This document shows positions 1 through 8,755 of a DNA stretch of 64,000 nucleotides, piece after piece (the stretch's first letter is position 1; each line of letters opens with the position of its first letter). A model generated the notes under the pieces. It was not told the DNA's origin and made no database searches. It saw nothing but the letters and a program-made list of their open reading frames with translations. This DNA comes from an uncultured Clostridia bacterium (GTDB lineage Bacteria > Bacillota > Clostridia > Christensenellales > Borkfalkiaceae). Location of the stretch: positions 1 to 64,000 of the forward strand of contig CALVLV010000001.1 of NCBI GenBank assembly GCA_944341075.1, written 5' to 3'. A program made the translations under genes and the position numbers.

Positions 1-773
<773 letters not shown>

Positions 774-1040
774 TTTTCTCCGTACAGTCTCTCAACCATA
801 CGTCTACTCGCCCTTCGCTTTACAAAAATTCTACAACTTTAACTCGACTAATTTTCTTTACTACAGCTTCAAAACCAAACAAAATTGTCCGCTTTCTTAC
901 TCGTATTAACCAAAATCAATCTGTAAATTGCCTTTTGTACTTGTTTTCTCTACTATGCAGTTGTCAATCTTCATACTGCCTGCAAAAGCAGGTTTTCAGT
1001 CTTTCTTTTCAGAAAAACTATGCTGTCCTCAGCGACAGCT
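774..1040 (-). promoter_or_regulatory. 23S rRNA leader with two hairpins
   Basis: About 265 nucleotides lie between the predicted transcription start and the 23S 5' end. Two short stem-loops are visible: GCTGTC/GACAGC at about 1022-1039 and CCTGC-TTTT-GCAGG at about 979-993. Between them and 23S lies the stretch ATTGACAACTGCATAG (about 953-970), which resembles sequences in clostridial 16S-23S spacers. I infer an antitermination or processing leader inherited from a former spacer. No tRNA is present. Confidence 0.6.
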
Positions 1041-1045
1041 TTTAC

Positions 1046-1074
1046 ATATTAGCAAAATATATTATTAAAGTCAA
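1046..1074 (-). promoter_or_regulatory. sigma-A promoter of the 23S rRNA gene
   Basis: On the minus strand, TTGACT (1069-1074) and TAATAT (1046-1051) are separated by exactly 17 bp, with an AT-rich spacer. This is a strong housekeeping promoter pointing at the 23S gene, with an expected start near 1039. Beyond it (1080-1268) I see no gene or repeat. Confidence 0.8.
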
Positions 1075-1268
1075 GCAAAAATTAAAAAAAATCTGAAAAC
1101 TTTGACGATTTTTTTGCGTGCCGCAATAGCATGAAAAAATACCACAAAATACGGGAAATACGCACACTATATATTGTATGCGCGCGTTTACATATTATAT
1201 AATGCCCCGCCGCACGCAAAAAAATACGCATTGCCGCCGCAGACATTGCTGCTGCGGGAAACGGCATT

Positions 1269-1697
1269 TCAGGCATGATCGCCATAGAAACAGCGGGCAA
1301 GTCTGTAGATTATTTCACCGTCGGCAATGCCTGCCACGGGATCGAGGGCAAAATCAGGGCCGTGTGCCCTGCCGTCCCCTGCGGAGCGGGCGCTCTGCGC
1401 GACCTGCTCGCCTGCCGGGCCCTCCCCCTCATCCGCACTGCCGTCGGCACCTGCCTCTGCGCGGGGTACGCCATCGCCGGCCGCGGCATATGCAGGGGCG
1501 TCTTGCTTTTTTTCGCCTTCGGCACTTAAATTGCCGAACGCAGAAATTATCTCTTCAAGTTCATCGGCGCTTTTCAGCGCCTGCTTCACCTCGTCGCCGC
1601 CGAACTTTTCCAAAAGCGGCCTGAATTGCTTTAAGGGGCCGCCCGCATTATTGTTGCCGCCGTATAAAAGCAGCGCCAGCAAAAGCAGAAGTTGCAT
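1269..1697 (-). CDS. small protein of unknown function with hydrophobic N-terminus
   Basis: This is a 142-residue protein that I do not recognise. It begins with a hydrophobic run (residues 2-12, MQLLLLLALLLYGG), which could be a short membrane anchor. A charged helix-like segment follows (about 23-60, with KQFRPLLEKFGGDEVKQAL), then an Ala/Gly/Glu-rich low-complexity middle, and a C-terminus with DPVAGIADGEIIYRLARCF. The last motif looks conserved rather than random, which favours a real gene. The ribosome binding site upstream of 1697 is weak. It is divergent from the small plus-strand gene at 1806. Confidence 0.5.
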   Translation of the reverse strand: MQLLLLLALLLYGGNNNAGGPLKQFRPLLEKFGGDEVKQALKSADELEEIISAFGNLSAEGEKKQDAPAYAAAGDGVPRAEAGADGSADEGEGPAGEQVAQSARSAGDGRAHGPDFALDPVAGIADGEIIYRLARCFYGDHA

Positions 1698-1805
1698 AAT
1701 TTTTTACCGCCGCATAAATTGATATTGCAGTGCATGCGCACCCCGCGGTGATAAAGGGCCGCAGAGCGGCATGCGTTGCACAATACAGTATATGCGGAGG
1801 AGCGT

Positions 1806-2105
1806 ATGAAAGATTTTAAAAGTTATTCGGCGGGCCGCGGCAACGGGCAGGAAGGCGGCAAGGACAGCGCCGCCTTTGAAAACGACAAGGGCGTTGAAAT
1901 GGTGAAGAAGGTGGCCGCGAGCATGAAGGGGCGGAGCGAAGGCGACATATTGCGCGCCGTGATAGCCGAGGCCGAGCGCGGCAAGCGCGACGGCACGCTG
2001 ACAAACGCCGACCTTGATAATTTTTATAACCTGATGGCGCCCACGCTGGACGGGTTCAGAAGGCACAAGCTGAAGGGCATAATAGATAAGCTTAAAAAGC
2101 TGTAG
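1806..2105 (+). CDS. small charged protein of unknown function
   Basis: A 99-residue protein starting MKDFKSYSAGRG. The start at 1806 is chosen because GGAGGA lies at 1797-1802, a good distance upstream; an earlier in-frame ATG at 1776 has no such site. The N-terminal third is Gly/Ser/Lys-rich and probably disordered. The rest is predicted helical and strongly charged (GVEMVKKVAASMKG, AVIAEAERGKRDG, ending KGIIDKLKKL). No catalytic motif, signal peptide or membrane segment is visible, and I do not recognise the family. It is divergent from the equally unknown gene at 1269-1697. Confidence 0.6.
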   Translation: MKDFKSYSAGRGNGQEGGKDSAAFENDKGVEMVKKVAASMKGRSEGDILRAVIAEAERGKRDGTLTNADLDNFYNLMAPTLDGFRRHKLKGIIDKLKKL

Positions 2106-2174
2106 CCACGGTGCAGGCATGCATTGGTTGCGGCATATATGCCGTGCAATTCGAAAATATTAAATGCTGCAATA

Positions 2175-3296
2175 TTACATATGCGCTATACCTCTTATGG
2201 CGGAAACGAACAGTTCGATCTCCTTTTCGGTATTGAACGGCGAGAGCGACGCACGCACGAGGCCTTCATCCTTTGTGCCGAGCGCCTCGTGCATGAGCGG
2301 GGCGCAGTGCAGGCCGCCGCGCACGCACACCAAGTACTCCTCCGAAAGGCGGTATGCCGCCTGTTCCGAGCCCATCCCCTGCACGGAGAACGCCACTATG
2401 CCGACGTAATTGGGGCGTGAATATAGCCTGACGAACGGCAATTTACCGAGAGATTCGTGCATGAGCGAAACGAGGTGAAACAGCTTGTCGCGCTCCTCGT
2501 TGAAGTGCGATTTGAGGTACAGAACGCCTTCGGCAAGCGATACTATGGCGGGGTAATTTATGGTGCCGCTCTCCAGCCTGTCGGGGTAAAATTCGGGCAT
2601 GTTCAGGTTGCTGCTTTCGCTGCCCGTTCCGCCATATATCAGGGGCAACGGGTCTAACCTGTCTGAAAACAGCAGGGCGCCGCTGCCCTGTATGCCATAC
2701 ATTCCCTTGTGCCCCGCCACGGCGAGCGCGTCTATGCCCCACTCCTTCATATGTACGGGGATATGGCCGCACGCCTGGGCGCCGTCGCATATGAGCAGCG
2801 TGCGCGGCGGAATGGCCGAGCGAAGGCGGGATATATCCGGGCAGGCGCCCGTAACGTTGGACGCGAGCGAGATTATAACGGCCTTTGTGTCGGCATGCAC
2901 CATTGAGGCGAGCACGGCGAGGTCTACCTCTCCCCTGCGGTTGAGCGGGGCGAGTTCGACTATAACGCCGTTGTTTTCAAGGTACTGCAGCGGCCGCAGA
3001 ACGGAGTTGTGTTCGGAGAAGGTGGTAACAACCTTGTCCCCGCGGCGCAGCGTGCCGAGGAGCGCGATATTGAGCGCTTCGGTACAGTTTTTGGTAAAGA
3101 TGGTGCGGTCGCACGACCAGCCGCCGAAAAATTCCATAAGGGCGCGGCGGCAGGCATACACCCGTTCCGAACAGGCGACGGCCAGCCTGTGGCCGCTGCG
3201 GCCGGGGTTGGCACACATTTTAAGTGCGGCGGTTACGGCAGAGAGCACCGACGCAGGTTTAAAGCCGCCCGTGGCGGCGTTATCGAAATAGATCAT
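2175..3296 (-). CDS. cysteine desulfurase family aminotransferase (class V)
   Basis: A 373-residue PLP-dependent enzyme of the NifS/SufS-like branch found in clostridia. It starts IYFDNAATGG, the usual substrate-binding beginning of the fold. The PLP lysine is in AVAGHKGMYGIQG (about residue 200), and the PLP aspartate/glutamine region is LICDGAQACGH. The candidate catalytic cysteine, which would carry the persulfide, is in GGLHCAPLMHEALGT (about residue 330). The likely reaction is L-cysteine to alanine plus enzyme-bound sulfur. The divergent neighbour at 3538 encodes a DUF3343 protein, a family often found next to this desulfurase type, so sulfur or selenium delivery to that partner is plausible but inferred. 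Confidence 0.85.
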   Translation of the reverse strand: MIYFDNAATGGFKPASVLSAVTAALKMCANPGRSGHRLAVACSERVYACRRALMEFFGGWSCDRTIFTKNCTEALNIALLGTLRRGDKVVTTFSEHNSVLRPLQYLENNGVIVELAPLNRRGEVDLAVLASMVHADTKAVIISLASNVTGACPDISRLRSAIPPRTLLICDGAQACGHIPVHMKEWGIDALAVAGHKGMYGIQGSGALLFSDRLDPLPLIYGGTGSESSNLNMPEFYPDRLESGTINYPAIVSLAEGVLYLKSHFNEERDKLFHLVSLMHESLGKLPFVRLYSRPNYVGIVAFSVQGMGSEQAAYRLSEEYLVCVRGGLHCAPLMHEALGTKDEGLVRASLSPFNTEKEIELFVSAIRGIAHM

Positions 3297-3537
3297 GGAA
3301 ACCCCCTGTTAAAATAAATATTATGTAATATATAATATATTTTAACGGCGGCGCAAAATTCGGAAAGTTATGGCGAAAATGCGTGCAAACAGGTAATTTT
3401 TAAGGGGGTAACGCCGCCGCGCGATAACAAGGGGCAGCTCCGGGCAAAAGCGGCAACGCCGCCGCGCCGCCTGTTCCCGCAAACGTCGCCGCGCAAAGGC
3501 GGCGAAAATAACACATACCGCTTAAAAGGTGAATGAC

Positions 3538-3762
3538 ATGGCAGACATTATAGCTGTTTTCCGCTCGCGGACGCAGGCGCTGGACTGCAGGGAAATGCTT
3601 AAAAAGTATAAAATACCCGCGGCAATAATAGCCACGCCCACACATTTGGGCTGCGGGTGCGGGTATTCGGTTAAGTACTCCGCCACGGCACAGCGCACGG
3701 TAAAAAATATCATATCACGGGCAGGCTATACCTCCTTTTATGGCTATGCCGAATACCGCTGA
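3538..3762 (+). CDS. DUF3343 small putative sulfur/selenium carrier
   Basis: A 74-residue protein starting MADIIAVFRSRTQALDC. The ATG at 3538 is preferred because AAAAGGTGA ends a few bases upstream; a GTG at 3529 is in frame but overlaps that site. The family pattern is clear: an N-terminal FRSRTQA block, a central KKYKIPAAIIATP block, and a Cys pair in LGCGCGYSVKY (about residues 40-50). DUF3343 proteins commonly accompany class V cysteine desulfurases, as here (divergent gene at 2175-3296). The cysteines could carry sulfur or selenium, but this is not shown. Between the two genes (3297-3537) I see only AT-rich, promoter-like sequence. Confidence 0.75.
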   Translation: MADIIAVFRSRTQALDCREMLKKYKIPAAIIATPTHLGCGCGYSVKYSATAQRTVKNIISRAGYTSFYGYAEYR

Positions 3763-3828
3763 AACCGCAATATCGCCGCGCCAGACTGAAAAACGGCGGC
3801 TAAATTTTTGCGCCGCGGGCGCGCATGG

Positions 3829-3857
3829 TTGCCATTTTGCCGCAAAAGTGGTAAACT
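3829..3857 (+). promoter_or_regulatory. promoter of nth, possibly giving a leaderless mRNA
   Basis: TTGCCA (3829-3834) and TAAACT (3852-3857) are 17 bp apart. The -10 element ends only six bases before the nth ATG at 3864, so transcription should start on or within a base or two of the start codon. No Shine-Dalgarno sequence lies at the usual distance. Confidence 0.6.
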
Positions 3858-3863
3858 TTTTGT

Positions 3864-4526
3864 ATGGAAAGAGATACGGCAGATAAAATACTTGAAGAGC
3901 TTGCGCGGCTGTACCCCGACGCACGCCCCGCGCTTGAATATAAGAGCCCCTACGAACTGCTGGTTGCGGTGATACTTTCCGCCCAGTGCACGGACGAGAG
4001 GGTGAACAAGGTGACGGATGTGCTGTTTAAAGAGCACAACACCCCCGAAAGCATGCTTAAGCTTACGCAAGGCGAGCTGGAGAGGTACATATATTCCTGC
4101 GGGTTTTACCACAACAAGGCGGCGCACATACTTTCGGCCAGCCGCGACATAGTGGAAAAGTTCGGCGGCGAAGTGCCCTCCGCGCACGAAGACCTTAAAA
4201 AACTTGCCGGCGTGGGACAGAAGACGGCAAACGTGGTGTATGCCGTGGCATTCGGCGGCGACGCCATAGCCGTGGACACGCACGTGTTCCGCGTTTCAAA
4301 CAGGCTGGGGCTGGCGCATGCCAACACCCCCGAAAAGACCGAACAGCAGCTGAAAGAGATAATACCGCAGTCCGACTGGTCTAAGGCGCACCACTGGCTT
4401 ATATATCACGGAAGAAGGGTGTGCCATTCGCAGCGGCCCGACTGCCCCGACTGTACCTTAAAAGGCATGTGCGAATTTTATGGCAAAACGGCGCCCGCAC
4501 AAAACAGCCAGGCGCCGCAGAAATAA
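3864..4526 (+). CDS. nth: endonuclease III (base-excision repair)
   Basis: A 220-residue bifunctional DNA glycosylase/AP lyase that removes oxidised pyrimidines. The helix-hairpin-helix is LAGVGQKTANVVYAVAF; its lysine (in GQKTA) and the aspartate in AVDTHVFRV are the catalytic pair of the family. The C-terminal 4Fe-4S cluster loop is complete, with C-X6-C-X2-C-X5-C spacing in CHSQRPDCPDCTLKGMC. Length is normal. The last ten or so residues are an Ala/Gln-rich tail. The gene stands alone between the DUF3343 gene and a bidirectional terminator, and its promoter suggests a leaderless transcript. Confidence 0.96.
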   Translation: MERDTADKILEELARLYPDARPALEYKSPYELLVAVILSAQCTDERVNKVTDVLFKEHNTPESMLKLTQGELERYIYSCGFYHNKAAHILSASRDIVEKFGGEVPSAHEDLKKLAGVGQKTANVVYAVAFGGDAIAVDTHVFRVSNRLGLAHANTPEKTEQQLKEIIPQSDWSKAHHWLIYHGRRVCHSQRPDCPDCTLKGMCEFYGKTAPAQNSQAPQK

Positions 4527-4575
4527 TTTATTACAAGTTTTATTTATAAAATATTATTATTATGCAAACTTTTAT

Positions 4576-4614
4576 AAAAAATCGGGACACTGCTTAGCCG
4601 TGTCCCGATTTTTT
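4576..4614. terminator. bidirectional intrinsic terminator
   Basis: A perfect 15-bp stem, AAAAAATCGGGACAC with GTGTCCCGATTTTTT, encloses a 9-base loop. It has a T run on both strands. It lies between the convergent genes nth (ends 4526) and the GNAT gene (ends 4621), and would serve both. Confidence 0.95.
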
Positions 4615-4620
4615 GAATTA

Positions 4621-5118
4621 CTACAATTTTTTTTCGTATATGTAGAACAGGCCCCTGTCGCACACGGCGCTGCCTACCCTGCCGTAGCCGAATTTTTCAT
4701 AGATATGTATTGCAGCGGCATTGGTACCGAACACATCTATGCGCACGCATTGCTTGCCTGCGGCGGCAGCCTGCCTTTCGAACTCAGCAAGTATCTTCTG
4801 CCCCAAACCGTGCGACTGAAGGTCAGGCTCCACACACAGCCTGTGCAGGATCAGGTATGGCGCATCGGGATACTTCCATACAATGTGGCCGTGAACGTCA
4901 TCCTCACAGATATCGTTGGTTATAAAAAAACCGACGCATTTTCCGCCTTCATGCACAAGGTAAGTATAACCGTTTATAATGTCTCCCCTTATCATTCCGG
5001 CAGTGGGATAAGATTGGTTCCACTGGAAGATTCCGTTTTTGATGAGCTTGGCGCGGGCACGGCACATCATATCGTAAATAAAGGCATAATCGTCATCTTT
5101 TGCAAGCACAAACTGCAT
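4621..5118 (-). CDS. GNAT family N-acetyltransferase
   Basis: A 165-residue acetyl-CoA-dependent acetyltransferase. The acetyl-CoA loop is in VEPDLQSHGLGQKILAEFE, matching the R/Q-x-x-G-x-G/A motif A of the family. The C-terminal GTNAAAIHIYEKFGY is the typical motif B helix. The start at 5118 (MQFVLAKDDDY) is chosen because AAGGTGG precedes it and the longer reading frame would run back into luxS. It begins ten bases after the luxS stop, so it is the last gene of the TIR-methyltransferase/luxS/GNAT operon. The substrate cannot be told from sequence. Confidence 0.85.
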   Translation of the reverse strand: MQFVLAKDDDYAFIYDMMCRARAKLIKNGIFQWNQSYPTAGMIRGDIINGYTYLVHEGGKCVGFFITNDICEDDVHGHIVWKYPDAPYLILHRLCVEPDLQSHGLGQKILAEFERQAAAAGKQCVRIDVFGTNAAAIHIYEKFGYGRVGSAVCDRGLFYIYEKKL

Positions 5119-5128
5119 AAGCGCCACC

Positions 5129-5596
5129 TTATTCGGGATAGACGAAGCGCTTTGCAGAGGTGAGCTCTTCAAGGTAGCGCCCTATGTAGAACTTTGCCAT
5201 ATTCAGGTTCTGTTCGGAATAATTGCCGCACTCTTCGGGCTTTGCACCGGGGATATCGCCCTCAAAGCCCACTATGAACCTGCACATATCGGTGACAAGG
5301 GTATATACGTCCTCGCTTTCAAGATCGCCGAACATTACCAGATAGCAGCCCGTTCGGCAGCCCATTGGGCCGAAATAGACCACGTCGTCCTTGCGGGCGC
5401 TGTTGCGAAGATAGGTTGCGCCGAGGTGTTCTATGGTGTGCAATGCCGGCATATCTATTACCGGTTCGCGGTTGGGCGCGGTCATTCTTAAATCGAAGGT
5501 GGATACCGTGCAGCCGTTTGAACTGTCTTTGCGCGAAAGATACAGCCCGGGCAATAATTTAAGATGATTGACAGTAAAACTTGCTATTTTTTTCAT
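5129..5596 (-). CDS. luxS: S-ribosylhomocysteine lyase LuxS
   Basis: A 155-residue enzyme of the activated methyl cycle. It splits S-ribosylhomocysteine to homocysteine and DPD, the precursor of autoinducer-2. The metal site is intact: H53 and H57 in HTIEHLG and a cysteine at about 123 in EECGNYSEQNL. The catalytic glutamate lies between the two histidines, and a second cysteine is in GCRTGCY (C84). The start MKKIASF at 5596 gives normal length; the longer frame overlaps the upstream gene. It sits 17 bases behind the TIR-methyltransferase gene and ten bases ahead of the GNAT gene. LuxS recycles the by-product of methylation once a nucleosidase has removed adenine, which fits a methyltransferase neighbour. 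Confidence 0.96.
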   Translation of the reverse strand: MKKIASFTVNHLKLLPGLYLSRKDSSNGCTVSTFDLRMTAPNREPVIDMPALHTIEHLGATYLRNSARKDDVVYFGPMGCRTGCYLVMFGDLESEDVYTLVTDMCRFIVGFEGDIPGAKPEECGNYSEQNLNMAKFYIGRYLEELTSAKRFVYPE

Positions 5597-5613
5597 TTTG
5601 TTTATTATCTTCC

Positions 5614-6930
5614 TCACTTTTTGGCAACATATATTTGAAACCCGAGCGAAAAAACAAAATCTTCGCACATAAACATTTCGCTTATCCGCTCGTAATTTTC
5701 CTTATACCAGTTATACTCTTCTTCGATATCCCTATTATCGGGGTACTTTTCGTGCATCCACCGCACATCGCCGAGGATCATGCGGAAATACATATTGAAA
5801 AAGTCTTCCTTTTCGTCGTAGTTCATGCCGATAGAGGTCATACCCTCTTTTTCAAGTATTATGTTTCTATATCCCGCACGGTAAAGATTTGTATAGATCC
5901 TGCGACCGTTCTTCCTCAGGCCGGATGTTTCGTTGTTGTCGCATATGCGGTATATGCGGTCGAATACCCCTTCTTCATCAGGAAAGGCAAAATTGAGCCC
6001 GTCGTCTATATCCTTTATGATGACAACGCCGTCATCTTTGAGCATGCGCCGCAATACCCTTAACAATGCACACTTTGATTTTATATGCAACAGGAGCATA
6101 GAGATATTGATGACGTCGTACTTCTCGTACCCGCATTCGCGGCTGAACTCTGCCAGTTTATCTTCAAACTCCTCGTCTGAAATATCAAGCCTTAAAAATT
6201 TTGCCCTGCCTTCCCGCGAAAACCTTTCCGTTGCCTCGGCTATCTTCTGCCCGTCACGGTCTATGCCTGCCAGCCTGTAGTCGCGGCATACAGAAGCAAG
6301 CCTGTCCATAATCTGCGCGCCGTTGCCGCAGCCTACATCGAGAACAACGGGACACTCATAGCCTGAAAGATATTTTCTGTACACATCTATATCGAAAGTC
6401 CTGACCAGCCTGTTCTGTATCTCGAGGCGGTTGTCTTCGCGGCGACTTGAGTAATATTCACTGGTAGCGTCAGGCTTGGGCTTATTGATTTTGGATATAT
6501 GCAGGATACTTTTGTTAGCGTCTATAAACTGCTCGGCAAGATTCAGCGGAGATACAAAACTGTCGGCCTGAATAAAATTTATTCGGCGAATATAGTACAT
6601 TATTTCGTCAAACTCAGGACTGTCGGTATCCAGCTGTTCAAGGCAAAGCGTCTGTATTACAAGATTGCCGTTAGAGGCACGGCGCTTGTTGTACGCCATT
6701 TCGACCTCGTTGAGCACATGTTCAGACACTGCGGAATGTTTGCTGAGCATAAGCAGGAAAATCCTGGCCGATTCTATAGCGTCGCATATCGCTTTGGCAT
6801 AGCGGCGCGCCCCCACATCGCGCGGGGCATACCAGCAGTATACACCCTGACCTTCAAGGCAATCGACTATCTCCTTTACTTTTTCAAGATCTTCGTGGGC
6901 GTAGCTTACAAAAACCTCTTTATTTCCCAT
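5614..6930 (-). CDS. TIR domain fused to a SAM-dependent methyltransferase
   Basis: A 438-residue two-domain protein. Residues 1 to about 135 are a TIR domain: VFVSYAHEDLEKVKEI at the start, the CWYAPRDVGARRYAKAI block, then IFLLMLSKHSAVSEHVLNEVEMA. In the last motif E75 sits where the catalytic glutamate of NAD-cleaving bacterial TIR domains is expected. After a linker, residues from about 165 form a class I methyltransferase: motif I VVLDVGCGNG (about 195-204), the SAM-ribose acidic motif in LAGIDRDGQKIAEA, and a later VINISMLLLHIKSK block. No helicase, NTPase or DNA-recognition domain is visible, so the methyl acceptor is unknown. It is the first gene of an apparent operon with luxS and a GNAT gene. 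A role in stress or phage defence is inference from the TIR domain only. Confidence 0.85.
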   Translation of the reverse strand: MGNKEVFVSYAHEDLEKVKEIVDCLEGQGVYCWYAPRDVGARRYAKAICDAIESARIFLLMLSKHSAVSEHVLNEVEMAYNKRRASNGNLVIQTLCLEQLDTDSPEFDEIMYYIRRINFIQADSFVSPLNLAEQFIDANKSILHISKINKPKPDATSEYYSSRREDNRLEIQNRLVRTFDIDVYRKYLSGYECPVVLDVGCGNGAQIMDRLASVCRDYRLAGIDRDGQKIAEATERFSREGRAKFLRLDISDEEFEDKLAEFSRECGYEKYDVINISMLLLHIKSKCALLRVLRRMLKDDGVVIIKDIDDGLNFAFPDEEGVFDRIYRICDNNETSGLRKNGRRIYTNLYRAGYRNIILEKEGMTSIGMNYDEKEDFFNMYFRMILGDVRWMHEKYPDNRDIEEEYNWYKENYERISEMFMCEDFVFSLGFQIYVAKK

Positions 6931-7028
6931 ATACTACCACGTGATTATAAGTTTATATATTTATTTTACATCAAAAAGATGTAAAAGTCAATGTTGAATA
7001 ACACATAGCGCATTTTGCATATAACCAC

Positions 7029-7073
7029 AAAAAAAATTGCCCGTCCGCAGCACTTTATTCCGCGGACAGGCAA
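7029..7073 (-). terminator. terminator of the str operon (after tuf)
   Basis: The stem TTGCC-x-GTCCGC/GCGGAC-x-GGCAA has one mismatch and is followed on the minus strand by a run of eight T (complement of 7029-7036). It lies about 220 bases beyond the tuf stop; the space between is filled by an intergenic repeat. Confidence 0.85.
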
Positions 7074-7162
7074 CACCATAACATGCTTTTATCAAAATTG
7101 AAAAAGGTAAAAGATACGGCGGGATTGCTCCCGCCGTCAACTATTCAATTTGCCGATAATGA

Positions 7163-7287
7163 CCTCGTAGATGCGAGCAAGACAAGGAGCGCGCGGAATG
7201 TTGCGAAGGAGCTTACTTAGAGGTAAGTGACTGAGCAAACCCGTAAGCGCGACACAGTATTGCGAAGTATATACGAGGGCTGGCGGA
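7163..7287 (-). repeat. type-B stop-anchored intergenic repeat, copy after tuf
   Basis: A 125-bp element bounded by the inverted repeat CCTCGTA (7163-7169)/TACGAGG (7272-7278), with a nested GGAGCTTACTT...GTAAGTGACTGAG core. It shares most of its length with 60652-60777 behind nrdD. A truncated copy of the left half is at about 16536-16575, and a fragment of the end is at 22741-22760. In the transcript of tuf it starts seven bases after the stop codon with TCCGCCA and precedes the terminator, so it would be part of the tuf 3' UTR. Confidence 0.75.
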
Positions 7288-7294
7288 CGTTCTA

Positions 7295-8515
<1,221 letters not shown>

Positions 8516-8556
8516 TTTTGTTTTCTCCTTTAAATATTATTTAAACGATAACTTTT

Positions 8557-8573
8557 GCCCTTTTATAAAGGGC
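8557..8573 (-). other. small hairpin in the tuf leader
   Basis: GCCCTTT-ATA-AAAGGGC forms a perfect seven-bp stem about 45 bases upstream of the tuf ATG. There is no T run after it, so it is more likely an mRNA-stabilising or translational element than a terminator. Confidence 0.4.
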
Positions 8574-8630
8574 GTCGCAGCTATCTATCATTTCAATTTG
8601 CTGCATTTTTACCCTTTGGGGTACTTTAAC

Positions 8631-8659
8631 ATTATATATTAAAAATTTTAAAAATACAA
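8631..8659 (-). promoter_or_regulatory. tuf promoter
   Basis: TTGTAT (8654-8659) and TATAAT (8631-8636) are separated by 17 bp on the minus strand. Predicted start near 8624, giving a leader of about 110 bases before tuf. Confidence 0.7.
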
Positions 8660-8682
8660 TCAAATAAGCGTTGTATTTGAAA

Positions 8683-8718
8683 AAATTTTGCCGTACGCCG
8701 CCGCAAGCGGCGGCGTAC
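8683..8718 (-). terminator. terminator between fusA and tuf
   Basis: A 12-bp perfect GC-rich stem, GTACGCCGCCGC with GCGGCGGCGTAC, is followed on the minus strand by GGCAAAATTTTTT. It lies 38 bases after the fusA stop and could partly separate tuf from the rest of the str operon. Confidence 0.8.
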
Positions 8719-8755
8719 TTTAAATAAGCTTTTTTATTTGAGCAAACCTTTCGGC

